From an uncultured Bacteroides sp. (lineage in GTDB: Bacteria > Bacteroidota > Bacteroidia > Bacteroidales > Bacteroidaceae), in the NCBI GenBank assembly GCA_944321495.1, contig CALULP010000008.1, positions 87,786 through 151,785 on the forward strand: 64,000 nucleotides of DNA. Reading direction: 5' to 3'. The position numbers and the translations under genes are program-made. Positions 21,766-30,443 of the stretch are shown one piece after another. The first letter of the stretch is position 1. Every line of letters begins with the position of its first letter. Below the pieces are notes generated by a model. That model was not told the origin of the DNA. It did not search any database and was given only the letters and a program-made list of their open reading frames with translations.

Positions 21766-23239
21766 CGTCATCATCATCGGCAGCGGACTGGGCGGACTGC
21801 TCTGCGCCGGCATCCTGGCACGCGCCGGACTGGACGTGCTCGTGCTGGAGCAAGGGGCACAGCCGGGCGGCTGCATGCAGACGTACCGCAGGCAGGGACT
21901 GGACTTCGACACCGGTTTCCACTACGTGGGCGGACTGGACGAGGGCACACCCATGCACGCCGTGTTCTGCCACCTGGGACTGATGCGACTGCCCTGGCAA
22001 CGGATGGACCGCCTGTTCGACCGGGTGACCATCGGCGGGCAGACCTTTGCCTTTGCCCAAGGCTACGACGACTTCGTGCAAACGCTCGCCGCCGACTTCC
22101 CCCACGAACGCGCCGCCCTGCAGCAATATGCCCGCCTGCTGAAGCAAGCCTCGGCACACGAGGCGGACCTGCTGGACCCCACCGGAGCGGCAGACCCGTC
22201 GTTCACCGAACGCCTGATGGAAACCAACGCCCGGCAATACCTGCAAAGCCTGTTCCGCGACCCGCTGCTCATCGACGTGCTGAGCGGCACCGCCCTGAAG
22301 ATGGAACTGCGCCGCGAGTCGCTCCCGCTGTTCACCTTCGTCCACGGGCACAGCAGCTACCTCGAAAGCAGCTGGCGGCTGAAGGGCGGCGCCTCGCAAC
22401 TGGCCGGCACGCTGGTACGCGGCATCCGGGCACAAGGCGGCGAAGTGCTTTGCAAGGCGCAGGTCGCCGGGCTGAGCGGACACGACGGCAAAGTAAGCCT
22501 TGCCCGCTGCGCGGACGGCACGTGCCACGAAGCCGAGTTCTTCATCAGCAGCCTGCACCCCGCCGCAACCTGCGCCCTGGCGGGGCAAAGCCAACCGATG
22601 AGACCCGCCTACCGCCGGCGCATGGCCGCGCTGGAGAACACTTGCGGCATGTTCACCGCCTCGCTCGTACTGAAGCCGCAGACGGTGGAATACTTCAACC
22701 ACAACCACTACGTCTATGCCCGCCCCGACGTATGGGCGCTGCCCCAAAAGGACGGGCATGTGGGCGGCGTGCTGGCGAGCTGCAGGGTGCCCGAAGACGG
22801 CAGTCCCCATGTCCGCCAGATTGACCTGCTCACCCCCATGACGTGGGAGCAGTGCCTGCCGTGGCAAGACACCCGCGCCGGACACCGGGGCGATAGCTAC
22901 CTCGCCCTGAAGGCACGCCTCGCCGACGAGTGCATCGCCCTGGCGGAACAGGCCGTGCCGGGACTGCGCGACAGCGTGGAGCACCTGTACACCAGCACCC
23001 CGCTGACCTACCGCGACTACACCGGCACGCCCCAAGGTTCGGCCTACGGCACGCGCAAGGATTGCGGGAACCCGCTGGGCACGCTGCTCCCGGTACGCAC
23101 CCCCATCCCCAACCTGCTGCTCACCGGGCAAAGCCTGATGCTGCACGGCGTGCACGGGGTGATGATGACCGCGCTCTCCACCTGCGCCGAACTGATAGGA
23201 AAGGAACGAATCTGGAACATTATAAAGGGAACGAGATAA
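21752..23239 (+). CDS. FAD-dependent oxidoreductase (phytoene desaturase / retinol saturase-like)
   Basis: 495 residues. N-terminal dinucleotide fold VIIIGSGLGGLLCAGILARAG followed by LEQGAQPGGCMQTYR and FDTGFHYVGG, the pattern of the CrtI/retinol-saturase group. The C-terminal NLLLTGQSLMLHGVHGVMMTAL closes the FAD site. It would introduce, remove or shift double bonds in a lipid chain. Its place inside a ketosynthase/carrier operon suggests action on the carrier-bound or released polyene chain. Substrate unknown. Confidence 0.85.
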   Translation: MSRHDVIIIGSGLGGLLCAGILARAGLDVLVLEQGAQPGGCMQTYRRQGLDFDTGFHYVGGLDEGTPMHAVFCHLGLMRLPWQRMDRLFDRVTIGGQTFAFAQGYDDFVQTLAADFPHERAALQQYARLLKQASAHEADLLDPTGAADPSFTERLMETNARQYLQSLFRDPLLIDVLSGTALKMELRRESLPLFTFVHGHSSYLESSWRLKGGASQLAGTLVRGIRAQGGEVLCKAQVAGLSGHDGKVSLARCADGTCHEAEFFISSLHPAATCALAGQSQPMRPAYRRRMAALENTCGMFTASLVLKPQTVEYFNHNHYVYARPDVWALPQKDGHVGGVLASCRVPEDGSPHVRQIDLLTPMTWEQCLPWQDTRAGHRGDSYLALKARLADECIALAEQAVPGLRDSVEHLYTSTPLTYRDYTGTPQGSAYGTRKDCGNPLGTLLPVRTPIPNLLLTGQSLMLHGVHGVMMTALSTCAELIGKERIWNIIKGTR

Positions 23240-23375
23240 CAAGGTACGAGGGAACAAGGTGACAAGGAAACAAGATGACGAGGTAACAAGGGCATGACTT
23301 CCCCCTCGTACCCTCGTAAACCCATAAACTCATAAACTTGTTAACTTGTAAACTCGTCAACTAAACAACAAACAT
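23231..23375. repeat. ACAAGG / CTCGTA short-unit intergenic array
   Basis: Left half repeats ACGAGATAACAAGG, ACAAGGTGACAAGG and ACGAGGTAACAAGG. The right half carries the complement-like words CCTCGTACCCTCGTAAAC and AACTTGTTAACTTGTAAACTCG. It lies between the FAD enzyme and the ketoreductase and begins inside the last 3 codons of the former. Confidence 0.6.
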
Positions 23376-23382
23376 CACGATT

Positions 23383-24114
23383 ATGACAAAGTACGCATTA
23401 GTAACCGGAGGCAGCCGGGGCATCGGCCGGGCCGTCTGCATAAGATTGGCAGAAATGGGCTACCATGTCCTCATCAACTGCATGAGCAACACCGCCGAAG
23501 CGGAAAAGACCCTCGGACTGGTACGCCAGGCCGGACAGGACGGCGAGGTGCTGCAATTCGACGTAAGCAACCGCACGCAGACCCGCAAGGTGCTCGAAGC
23601 CTGGATGGAAGCCCACCCGGAAGAATACATCGAAGTGCTGGTGAACAACGCCGGCATCCGCCGCGACAACCTCATGGTCTTCATGCCCGACGAGGACTGG
23701 GACAGCGTGCTCGACACGTCGCTGGGCGGCTTCTACAACGTCACCCAGCCGCTGCTGCAACCCATGCTGCGCCACAAGTACGGGCGCATCGTCAGCCTGG
23801 CCAGCGTAAGCGGGCTGAAAGGCATGCCCGGGCAAGCCAACTACTCCGCCGCCAAGGGGGGCATCATCGCCGCCACCAAGGCGCTGGCCCAGGAGGTGGC
23901 GCGCAAGAACGTCACCGTCAACGCCGTGGCGCCCGGCTTCATACAGACCGACATGGTGGAAGGGCTGGACCAGGAGGCACTGCGCCGCACCATCCCCGCC
24001 CAGCGCTTCGGCACGCCCGAGGAGGTGGCACGCCTGGTGGGCTTCCTCGCCTCGCCCGACGCGGGCTACATCACCGGCAACGTCGTCGCCATCGACGGCG
24101 GGCTTTACACGTAA
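23383..24114 (+). CDS. 3-oxoacyl-ACP reductase (FabG-type SDR) of the cluster
   Basis: 243 residues, classical short-chain dehydrogenase. NADP-binding VTGGSRGIGRAV, LVNNAGIRRDN, catalytic Ser/Tyr/Lys in SLASVSGLKGMPGQANYSAAKGG and the C-terminal ITGNVVAIDGGLYT. It reduces the keto group left by the ketosynthase. The 28-bp spacing to the thioesterase keeps it in the operon. Confidence 0.92.
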   Translation: MTKYALVTGGSRGIGRAVCIRLAEMGYHVLINCMSNTAEAEKTLGLVRQAGQDGEVLQFDVSNRTQTRKVLEAWMEAHPEEYIEVLVNNAGIRRDNLMVFMPDEDWDSVLDTSLGGFYNVTQPLLQPMLRHKYGRIVSLASVSGLKGMPGQANYSAAKGGIIAATKALAQEVARKNVTVNAVAPGFIQTDMVEGLDQEALRRTIPAQRFGTPEEVARLVGFLASPDAGYITGNVVAIDGGLYT

Positions 24115-24141
24115 ACCACGGGAGGAGGAAGGAGGAAACCT

Positions 24142-24600
24142 ATGGACACGTTGGAAGACATCTGCCACATCCCCGTGCGGTTCAGCGAGATAGACTCCAT
24201 GCGCTGCGCCTGGCACGGCTCATACGTGGCCTACCTGGAAGACGGGCGCGAGTCGTTCGGCCGCCGCTACCCCGGCATCGGCTACGCCGACATGCAGCAG
24301 GCAGGCATCTACGCGCCGCTGTACGACCTGCACCTGACGTACCGCGCCCCGCTGCGCCTGAACGACGTGGCCGAGGTGCATACCCGCTACGTGCCCCGCC
24401 CCGGCGCACGGCTGGACTACGAATACCGCATCTACCGCGCCGCCGACCACACCCTTTGCGCCGAAGCCAAGAGCGTGCAGCTGTTCATCGACCCGCAAGG
24501 CAAGCTGATGGTGGACGAGCCCGACTACTACCGCCTCTGGAAGGCACGCTGGCTGCACCCGCAGGCGGCGGACGGTAGCGATACTACGCCATTGCGGTAG
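24142..24600 (+). CDS. Hotdog acyl thioesterase (4-hydroxybenzoyl-CoA thioesterase-like)
   Basis: 152 residues with the family start ICHIPVRFSEIDSMRCAWHGSYVAYLEDGRESF (catalytic Asp in the SEIDSM region), then YDLHLTYRAPLRLNDVAEV. It would release the finished chain or remove wrong ones. The last residues (ADGSDTTPLR) and the stop codon TAG lie inside a GTAGCG-type repeat array starting at 24572, so the C terminus has been altered by the repeat. Last clear member of the cluster. Confidence 0.85.
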   Translation: MDTLEDICHIPVRFSEIDSMRCAWHGSYVAYLEDGRESFGRRYPGIGYADMQQAGIYAPLYDLHLTYRAPLRLNDVAEVHTRYVPRPGARLDYEYRIYRAADHTLCAEAKSVQLFIDPQGKLMVDEPDYYRLWKARWLHPQAADGSDTTPLR

Positions 24601-24660
24601 CGATACTATGCCACCGCGGTAGCGATACTTCGCCAAGACGGTAGCGATACTACGCTACCG
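24572..24660. repeat. GTAGCG-type palindromic array, copy 4, entering a CDS
   Basis: Four units: GGTAGCGATACTACGCC, GGTAGCGATACTATGCC, GGTAGCGATACTTCGCC, GGTAGCGATACTACGCTACC. The first encodes the last codons and supplies the TAG stop of the thioesterase. Confidence 0.9.
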
Positions 24661-24721
24661 GACGCTCATTATAAGACCGTTACGACATGGATAACCGAAC
24701 ACTGAAAAAAGGCCAAAACCT

Positions 24722-27283
24722 ATGACGAAAAAAATACTTTTGTTTCTCGCCTGCCTGCTGTACTTCGCAGGGACGGCAGCAGGACAGCAGACCACCATCC
24801 GCGGCGTGGTGACCGACTCCATCACCGGCGAGCGCCTGCCCTACGTGGCACTGGCATTCCCCGGCACCACCATCGGCACCAGCACGGCGGACGACGGCAG
24901 CTTCACCCTCGTCACCTCCACCCCGGGCAAAGTGCTGGAGGTGTCCTACCTGGGCTATGCCACCAAGCGGATACCCATCCGCCCCGGCCGCGTGAACACC
25001 CTCGACATCCGCCTGGCCCAGGACGGCCTGACGCTGGAGGAAGTGGTGGTAGAGCCCAAAAGGGAACGCTACCGCCGCCGCGACAACCCCGCCGTGGAGT
25101 TCGTGCGGCGCGTCATCGCCCTGCGCGACGCCAACGACCCGCGCCAGCACGACTACTTCAGCTACGACCGCTACGAGAAGATAACCATAGCCCGCAACGA
25201 CTACCAGCCCAAGCCGCACACCGACGGGAAGAAGGGCAAGTTTGACTTCTTGGAAGAGTTTGTCGACACGCTCGAGGCGGGCACCACCATCCTGCCTCTC
25301 TCCGAAAAGGAACGGAAAGAACGCGTCTTCTACCGCCGCTCCCCCCGCACGGAGCGCAGCATCCTGGAGGGCAGCCAGTCGTCGGGTCTGGACGAAGTGC
25401 TGGCGTCGCGCGACGGCGTGCAGCAGTTCCTCGACGAGACCCTGCAGGAGGTGGACATTTTCCAGAACAACATCCCCCTGTTCCTGCAACGCTTCGTCAG
25501 CCCGCTCTCCACCCTCGGCCCCACGTTCTACAAGTACTACCTGATGGACACGCTGGTGGTGGACGGCCACCGGTGCGTCGACCTGGGCTTCGTGCCCTTC
25601 AGCTCGGAGTCGTTCGGCTTCACGGGACACCTGTTCGTGCGGCTCGACTCCACCTGTTTCGTGCAGCGCGCCCGGATGAACGTGGCCAAGGACATCAACC
25701 TGAACTTCGTGTCGCGCATGGCCATCGACCAGACCTACGAACGCCTGCCCGACGGCACCCGCCTCATCACCAAGGACGACATGAGCCTGAACTTCAAGCT
25801 CACCGAAAAGTCGAAAGGCATGTACGCCCGGCGGCTGGTGGTGTACAGCAACCACTCGTTCGATAAACCCGAACCCTCGCAAGCCCGCATCTTCGACGAG
25901 AGCGCGCCCGTCATCGCCGAACAGCATGCCTACGACCGCCCCGAGGAGTACTGGGCCGCCATCCGCCCGCCCGAAGCCGTGAAGAAGAACCCCAACTCCG
26001 TCAGCACGCTGATGACGCGCCTGCGCTCCGTCCCCGTCTTCGCCATCACCGAAAAGGCGCTGACCGCCATCCTCGCCGGCTACGTGGCCACCAACAAAGA
26101 CCCCAAGCGCAACAAGTTCGACTTCGGGCCGGTGAACTCCGTCATCAACGGCAACGCCATCGAGGGCGCGCGCTTCCGCCTGGGCGGGGCCACCACGCCC
26201 CGGCTGCACAAGAACCTGTTCGTCGAGGGATATGCCGCCTACGGCACCAAGGACCGGAAGATGAAGTACGACGCCCTGGTGGAATACTCGTTCAACGACC
26301 GCAAGGACTTTCTGCGCGAGTTCCCCCGCCACTCGCTGAGCCTGGAGTACATGTACGACATCAACAAGCTGGGACAGGACTACATGTACACCAGCAAGGA
26401 CAACATCATGCTCGCCATCCGCCGCAAGAAGGACACCCGCGCCACCTACCTGCGCAAGGCCGAGCTGGCCTACAACCGCGAGCACTACAACGGCATCTCG
26501 TACAACGCCATCGTGCGCAACTACCGCGAGTATGCTACGCCCTACGCCCGCTTCGACCGCATCAACGCCGACGGCACCACCACGCCCCGCAGCCGCTATG
26601 ACATGACGGAACTGGAACTGCGCTTCCGCTACGCCCGGAACGAAAAGTTCTACCAGACGCACACGCAGCGCATCCCCATCACCTTCGACGCCTTCATCTT
26701 CAACCTGAGCCACGTCATGGCGAAGAAGGGGCTGCTGGGCTCGTCCTACGACTACCAGCGCACCGACATCGGGCTGCAGAAACGCTTCTGGTTCTCGGCC
26801 TTCGGCTACCTGGACGTCATCGCCAAGGCAGGCAAGGTGTGGACCCGCGTGCCCTACCCGCTGCTCATCATCCCCAACGCCAACCTGACGTACACCATAC
26901 AGCCCGAATCGTACACCAACATGAACGCCATGGAGTTCATCAACGACGAGTACGTCTCGTGGGACGTGACCTACTACATGAACGGCCAGCTGCTGAACCG
27001 CATCCCCCTCATCAAGAAACTGCAGTGGCGGGAGGTGTTCTGCTTCCGCGGGCTGTGGGGAAACCTTTCGGACAAGAACAACCCGGCGAAGCAGGGCGAA
27101 GGCCTCTTCGCCTTCCCCCAGGGGACGTACACGCTGGGCCGCGCCCCCTACATGGAGGCCAGCGTGGGCATCGAAAACATCTTCAAGGTGATGCGCATCG
27201 ACTACGTGTGGCGCCTCAACTACCGCCACCACCCGGACATCCAGACCCGGGGCGTGCGCCTGACGTTCCGCATGTCGTTCTGA
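24722..27283 (+). CDS. DUF5686 outer-membrane protein with N-terminal carboxypeptidase-like domain
   Basis: 853 residues. Signal peptide to about residue 21 (KKILLFLACLLYFAGTAAG). Residues about 24-105 are a CarboxypepD_reg-like domain (IRGVVTDSITGERLPYVALA... TSTADDGSFTL), as found at the start of TonB-linked proteins. The remainder matches the DUF5686 family (DNPAVEFVRRVIALRDANDP, FSYDRYEKI) and ends as a beta-barrel with aromatic strand ends (RLTFRMSF). Function unknown. It is downstream of the acyl cluster in the same direction, 121 bp away across a repeat, and may or may not be co-transcribed. Confidence 0.85.
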   Translation: MTKKILLFLACLLYFAGTAAGQQTTIRGVVTDSITGERLPYVALAFPGTTIGTSTADDGSFTLVTSTPGKVLEVSYLGYATKRIPIRPGRVNTLDIRLAQDGLTLEEVVVEPKRERYRRRDNPAVEFVRRVIALRDANDPRQHDYFSYDRYEKITIARNDYQPKPHTDGKKGKFDFLEEFVDTLEAGTTILPLSEKERKERVFYRRSPRTERSILEGSQSSGLDEVLASRDGVQQFLDETLQEVDIFQNNIPLFLQRFVSPLSTLGPTFYKYYLMDTLVVDGHRCVDLGFVPFSSESFGFTGHLFVRLDSTCFVQRARMNVAKDINLNFVSRMAIDQTYERLPDGTRLITKDDMSLNFKLTEKSKGMYARRLVVYSNHSFDKPEPSQARIFDESAPVIAEQHAYDRPEEYWAAIRPPEAVKKNPNSVSTLMTRLRSVPVFAITEKALTAILAGYVATNKDPKRNKFDFGPVNSVINGNAIEGARFRLGGATTPRLHKNLFVEGYAAYGTKDRKMKYDALVEYSFNDRKDFLREFPRHSLSLEYMYDINKLGQDYMYTSKDNIMLAIRRKKDTRATYLRKAELAYNREHYNGISYNAIVRNYREYATPYARFDRINADGTTTPRSRYDMTELELRFRYARNEKFYQTHTQRIPITFDAFIFNLSHVMAKKGLLGSSYDYQRTDIGLQKRFWFSAFGYLDVIAKAGKVWTRVPYPLLIIPNANLTYTIQPESYTNMNAMEFINDEYVSWDVTYYMNGQLLNRIPLIKKLQWREVFCFRGLWGNLSDKNNPAKQGEGLFAFPQGTYTLGRAPYMEASVGIENIFKVMRIDYVWRLNYRHHPDIQTRGVRLTFRMSF

Positions 27284-27289
27284 AAAAAA

Positions 27290-27362
27290 GATTAGCGTTT
27301 AGTGTTTAGCGATTAACATGCCTGTCCGCAGGACATTAATCACTAAACACTAAACGCTAATC
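27290..27362. terminator. Long hairpin between convergent genes (candidate bidirectional terminator)
   Basis: GATTAGCG...GCGATTAA (27290-27316) pairs with 27336-27362 at 26 of 27 positions around a 19-base centre. It lies between the convergent stops of the DUF5686 gene (27283) and the phosphatidyltransferase gene (27385). Related words occur at 48112-48272, so it is also a member of a repeat family. Confidence 0.6.
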
Positions 27363-27384
27363 ACTCAAGAGCAGCCTGCACCCG

Positions 27385-28068
27385 TCAGGAACGCTTCAGC
27401 GGGTCTTGCCGGGAAAGGGCGCGGCGGTCGGCGGCAAACTGCGTGAAGAAGATGACGAACAGCACCACCGCCACGGCAGCGCCCACCAGGTCGAACGCGC
27501 TCCACACGCCGCCCAGCGCCTGACAATGCCACGCGCCCCACGGGGTGTACATGTAGAGGATGTTGAGCAGGATGAGCAGCAGGCGGAACTCCGTGGGTCC
27601 CAGCTTGCCGTAGGTGAGGCGGAACTCGCCCTTCACGATGGTGCAGACATACGTGTAGATGGAGAGGCACAAGTAACCCGCCAAGGCCATCAGCGCCACG
27701 TCCATGCGCAGCAGCGGCGAGAAGCCCGCGCCGAAGAATATCATGCACGTGGTCACCGCGTCCAGCGAGTGGTCGATGAAGAAGCCGTACACCGGCCGCT
27801 GCGTATTCCTCACCCGCGCCAGCGTGCCGTCGAGGCTGTCGCCATACCAGTGCACCACCAGCCCGAAGGAGGCGAGCCACAGCCACAGCACGTTCCAATT
27901 GGACAGGATGCCGCCCACCATATACACCGCCGTGCCCAGCACGCCCAGCCACGTCAGCATGTCCGACGTCACCCACCGGGGCTGGCGCGCCGCCAGCCAC
28001 ACCAAAACTTTCTTCTCCGCGCTGTTGAGCAGCGAGGTCTGTATCCGTTCAGAAGTTTCTTTTCCCAT
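27385..28068 (-). CDS. CDP-alcohol phosphatidyltransferase family membrane protein
   Basis: 227 residues from ATG at 28068; the open frame continues upstream but across the -7 box at 28096-28103. The family motif is present as DGTLAR...GFFIDHSLD (DG-xx-AR, then G-xxx-D-xxx-D), and there are several membrane helices (FGLVVHWYGD, MALAGYLCLSIYTYV, LVGAAVAVVLFVIFF). Such enzymes make phospholipids or phosphodiester-linked lipids by transferring a CDP-activated group; which alcohol is used cannot be read from sequence. Confidence 0.85.
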   Translation of the reverse strand: MGKETSERIQTSLLNSAEKKVLVWLAARQPRWVTSDMLTWLGVLGTAVYMVGGILSNWNVLWLWLASFGLVVHWYGDSLDGTLARVRNTQRPVYGFFIDHSLDAVTTCMIFFGAGFSPLLRMDVALMALAGYLCLSIYTYVCTIVKGEFRLTYGKLGPTEFRLLLILLNILYMYTPWGAWHCQALGGVWSAFDLVGAAVAVVLFVIFFTQFAADRRALSRQDPLKRS

Positions 28069-28095
28069 TGTTGTTGTAAGATATTGTGTACTTTG

Positions 28096-28103
28096 CAAAG
28101 GTA
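28096..28103 (-). promoter_or_regulatory. Bacteroides -7 box for the phosphatidyltransferase gene
   Basis: Minus strand reads TACCTTTG, 27 bp before the start at 28068; this also decides the start. Confidence 0.55.
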
Positions 28104-28255
28104 AGGCGAAGGACGAAGGAAAGAGTGTCCCGATAGGGTGGAGAAGTGTCCCGTTGGAAGCCGTTTGCCGCCTCCGCGCAGGCAAAGGGAAGGCAAATGC
28201 GAAGATGCAGCGCATTTTTCTCCCCCCGGACGCCCGCAATGACGCAAGAACCTCG

Positions 28256-28263
28256 TATCTTTG
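28256..28263 (+). promoter_or_regulatory. Bacteroides -7 box for pdxB
   Basis: TATCTTTG, 19 bp before ATG 28283; it excludes starts further upstream in the same open frame. Confidence 0.6.
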
Positions 28264-28282
28264 CAGCCCCAAAACGAATCCC

Positions 28283-29326
28283 ATGAAAGTTATCGTCGAC
28301 GACAAGATTCCCTTCATCCGCGAGGCGCTGGAAAGCCTGGCCGACGAAGTGGTGTACGCGCCCGGCAAGGACTTCACCCCCGCGCTGGTGAGGGACGCCG
28401 ACGCCCTTGTCACCCGCACCCGCACCCGCTGCGACCGCCATCTGTTGGAGGGCAGCCGCGTGCGCTTCATCGCCACCGCCACCATCGGCTTCGACCACAT
28501 CGACACCGCTTGGTGCCGCGAGGCAGGCATCGCCTGGGCCAACGCCCCGGGCTGCAACGCCGACTCCGTGGCCCAATACCTGCAATCGGCGCTGCTGCTG
28601 TGGCAGCAGGCCACAGGCAACGCCCTGCACACCCTTACCCTGGGCATCGTGGGCGCAGGCAACGTGGGCACCCGCGTGGCCGCCGTGGCACACGGGCTGG
28701 GCATGACGGTGCTGCTGAACGACCCGCCCCGACAAGACCGCGAGAGACAGGAGGAATTCTGCACGCTGGAGGAACTGGCCCGGCGGTGCGACGTCCTGTC
28801 GTTCCACGTGCCGCTGAACCGCCAGGGCGCCTACAAGACGCTGCACCTGGCCGACGACGCCTTCTTCCGCACGCTGCAACGCCGGCCGCTCATCGTCAAC
28901 ACCTCGCGCGGCGACGTGGTGGACACCGCCGCCCTGCTGCGCGCCCTGGACGAGGGACGGGTGAGCGACGCCGTCATCGACGTCTGGGAAAACGAACCCG
29001 ACATAGACCGCCGCCTGCTTGGCCGCGCCTTCCTCGCCACCCCCCACATCGCCGGATACTCGGCCGACGGCAAGGCCAACGCCACCCGCATGGCGCTCGA
29101 CGCGCTGTGCCGCTTCTTCCACCTGCGGGCAGACTACCGCATCGTGCCCCCTCCGCCGCCCTGCCCCGTCATCCGCGCGCACAGCCTCACCGACGCCTGC
29201 CTGCAGATGTACGACCCGCGACGCGACTGCAACGCGCTGCGCGCCCACCCCGAACTGTTCGAGAAGCTGCGGGGCGACTATCCCCTGCGCCGCGAAAAGC
29301 AGGCATACACCGTGGAATACCTGTAA
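28283..29326 (+). CDS. pdxB: Erythronate-4-phosphate dehydrogenase PdxB
   Basis: 347-residue D-2-hydroxyacid dehydrogenase of the vitamin B6 (pyridoxal phosphate) pathway. Features: start MKVIVDDKIPFIREALE and TRTRTRCDRHLLEGSRVRFIATATIGFDHID, the NAD fold TLGIVGAGNVGTRVA, VNTSRGDVVD and HIAGYSADGKANAT with the catalytic His. The C-terminal PdxB dimerisation part is present but shorter than in E. coli (378 aa), as usual in Bacteroidales. Confidence 0.93.
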   Translation: MKVIVDDKIPFIREALESLADEVVYAPGKDFTPALVRDADALVTRTRTRCDRHLLEGSRVRFIATATIGFDHIDTAWCREAGIAWANAPGCNADSVAQYLQSALLLWQQATGNALHTLTLGIVGAGNVGTRVAAVAHGLGMTVLLNDPPRQDRERQEEFCTLEELARRCDVLSFHVPLNRQGAYKTLHLADDAFFRTLQRRPLIVNTSRGDVVDTAALLRALDEGRVSDAVIDVWENEPDIDRRLLGRAFLATPHIAGYSADGKANATRMALDALCRFFHLRADYRIVPPPPPCPVIRAHSLTDACLQMYDPRRDCNALRAHPELFEKLRGDYPLRREKQAYTVEYL

Positions 29327-29370
29327 ACCAGCCCCTTAACCTACATCTCAGCGACACGACAACGCCGGCC

Positions 29371-29471
29371 TCTTAGCATAGTATCGCCAGCACGGTAGCG
29401 ATACGACGCTACCGCGGTAGTGATACTACGCTACCACGACAGTGATACTATGCTAAGAGACCGGCGATACG
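29371..29471. repeat. GTAGCG-type palindromic array, copy 5
   Basis: CTTAGCATAGTATCGCC, GGTAGCGATACGACGCTACC, GGTAGTGATACTACGCTACC, and TGATACTATGCTAAGAG. The outer words CTCTTAGCATAGTATC and GATACTATGCTAAGAG pair, so the array also folds as a whole. It fills the gap between pdxB and purN (convergent). Confidence 0.85.
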
Positions 29472-30035
29472 TCACAACAAACTTTCTATCACCCGCGGGT
29501 AATACTCATACTCCAGGGCATGGACGCGCTGCGCCAAGGTGTCCGGCGTGTCGCCGGGCAGCACAGGGCACTTCTGCTGGCACACGATGCCGCCCTCGTC
29601 GTAACGCTCGGTGGTGTAGTGTATGGTGATGCCGCTCTCCGTCTCGCCCGCCTCGAGCACCGCCTGGTGCACGCGGTCGCCATACATGCCCTTGCCGCCA
29701 AACTTGGGCAGCAACGAAGGGTGTATGTTCACCATGCGCCCCGTGTAGGCGTGCAGCACGTTGTCGGGCACGCGCAGCAGGAATCCCGCCAACGCCACGA
29801 AGCCGATGCCATGCTCCGCCAGCAGCTCCAGCACGCGGGTGCCCTCCCGCCACTCCTCCTTATTAATATAATAGGCAGGCACGTGCAGGCGCTCCGCACG
29901 CTGCAACACAAAGGCATCCTGCCGGTTGGCCAGAATCAACCCGACCTCTGCCGTCCCTTTCTCCCGGAAATAACGGACGATGTTCTCGGCATTCGTCCCG
30001 TTTCCCGACGCGAAGATTGCTATTTTCCTCTCCAT
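29472..30035 (-). CDS. purN: Phosphoribosylglycinamide formyltransferase PurN
   Basis: 187 residues. It adds a formyl group from 10-formyl-THF to GAR in purine synthesis. Start MERKIAIFASGNGTNAENIVRYF (substrate loop SGNGTN), FVALAGFLLRVP, the catalytic Asn/His in NIHPSLLPKFGGKGMYG and the Asp region TIHYTTERYDEGGIV. Full length. It is divergent from acpP. Confidence 0.95.
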   Translation of the reverse strand: MERKIAIFASGNGTNAENIVRYFREKGTAEVGLILANRQDAFVLQRAERLHVPAYYINKEEWREGTRVLELLAEHGIGFVALAGFLLRVPDNVLHAYTGRMVNIHPSLLPKFGGKGMYGDRVHQAVLEAGETESGITIHYTTERYDEGGIVCQQKCPVLPGDTPDTLAQRVHALEYEYYPRVIESLL

Positions 30036-30101
30036 AATACAGTATTTTTATGCACAACGCACTATTAAGTGTGCAAAAAAACGCATTTAATGTCCCAAAT
30101 A

Positions 30102-30133
30102 TTTGCGGGGTACAAGAAATATTCATTCCTTTG
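30102..30133 (+). promoter_or_regulatory. Promoter of acpP-fabF
   Basis: TTTG at 30102-30105, a 20-bp gap, then TTCCTTTG at 30126-30133, one base off TAnnTTTG. It lies 52 bp before acpP. Confidence 0.55.
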
Positions 30134-30185
30134 CAGCGCAAAATTAAAGAAATAAAACTTAATTATTAATTTAAAACTTAAAGTT

Positions 30186-30422
30186 ATGTCTGAAATTGCA
30201 TCAAAAGTGAAAGCGATCATCGTCGATAAATTAGGCGTAGAAGAATCCGAAGTTACCAACGAAGCCAGCTTCACCAACGATCTGGGAGCAGATTCTCTTG
30301 ACACGGTAGAACTCATCATGGAGTTTGAGAAAGAGTTCGGCATTTCCATCCCCGACGACCAAGCCGAAAAAATCGGTACCGTAGGCGATGCCATCTCTTA
30401 CATCGAAGAACACGCCAAGTAA
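30186..30422 (+). CDS. acpP: Housekeeping acyl carrier protein
   Basis: 78 residues with the canonical [13 protein letters not shown] phosphopantetheine site. It is the central carrier of type II fatty-acid synthesis. It is followed by fabF 21 bp downstream, the usual Bacteroidales order acpP-fabF-rnc. Codon use is less G/C-biased than the neighbouring accessory genes, as expected of a highly expressed gene. Confidence 0.97.
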   Translation: MSEIASKVKAIIVDKLGVEESEVTNEASFTNDLGADSLDTVELIMEFEKEFGISIPDDQAEKIGTVGDAISYIEEHAK

Positions 30423-30443
30423 TTTTATCCACGGTTCACACAC

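Noticed and set aside
19269-24600. Aryl polyene/flexirubin cluster
   Set aside because: No chain-length factor, ammonia lyase, CoA ligase, acyltransferase or exporter in the window; only the core fatty-acid-like enzymes match.
24572-24660. CRISPR-like array in the GTAGCG repeats
   Set aside because: 17-24 bp palindromic units without spacers of constant length, at a dozen loci, and no cas genes.
27704-28282. Upstream extension of pdxB
   Set aside because: The frame is open by chance across the antisense phosphatidyltransferase gene; PdxB homology starts at 28283, just after a promoter.
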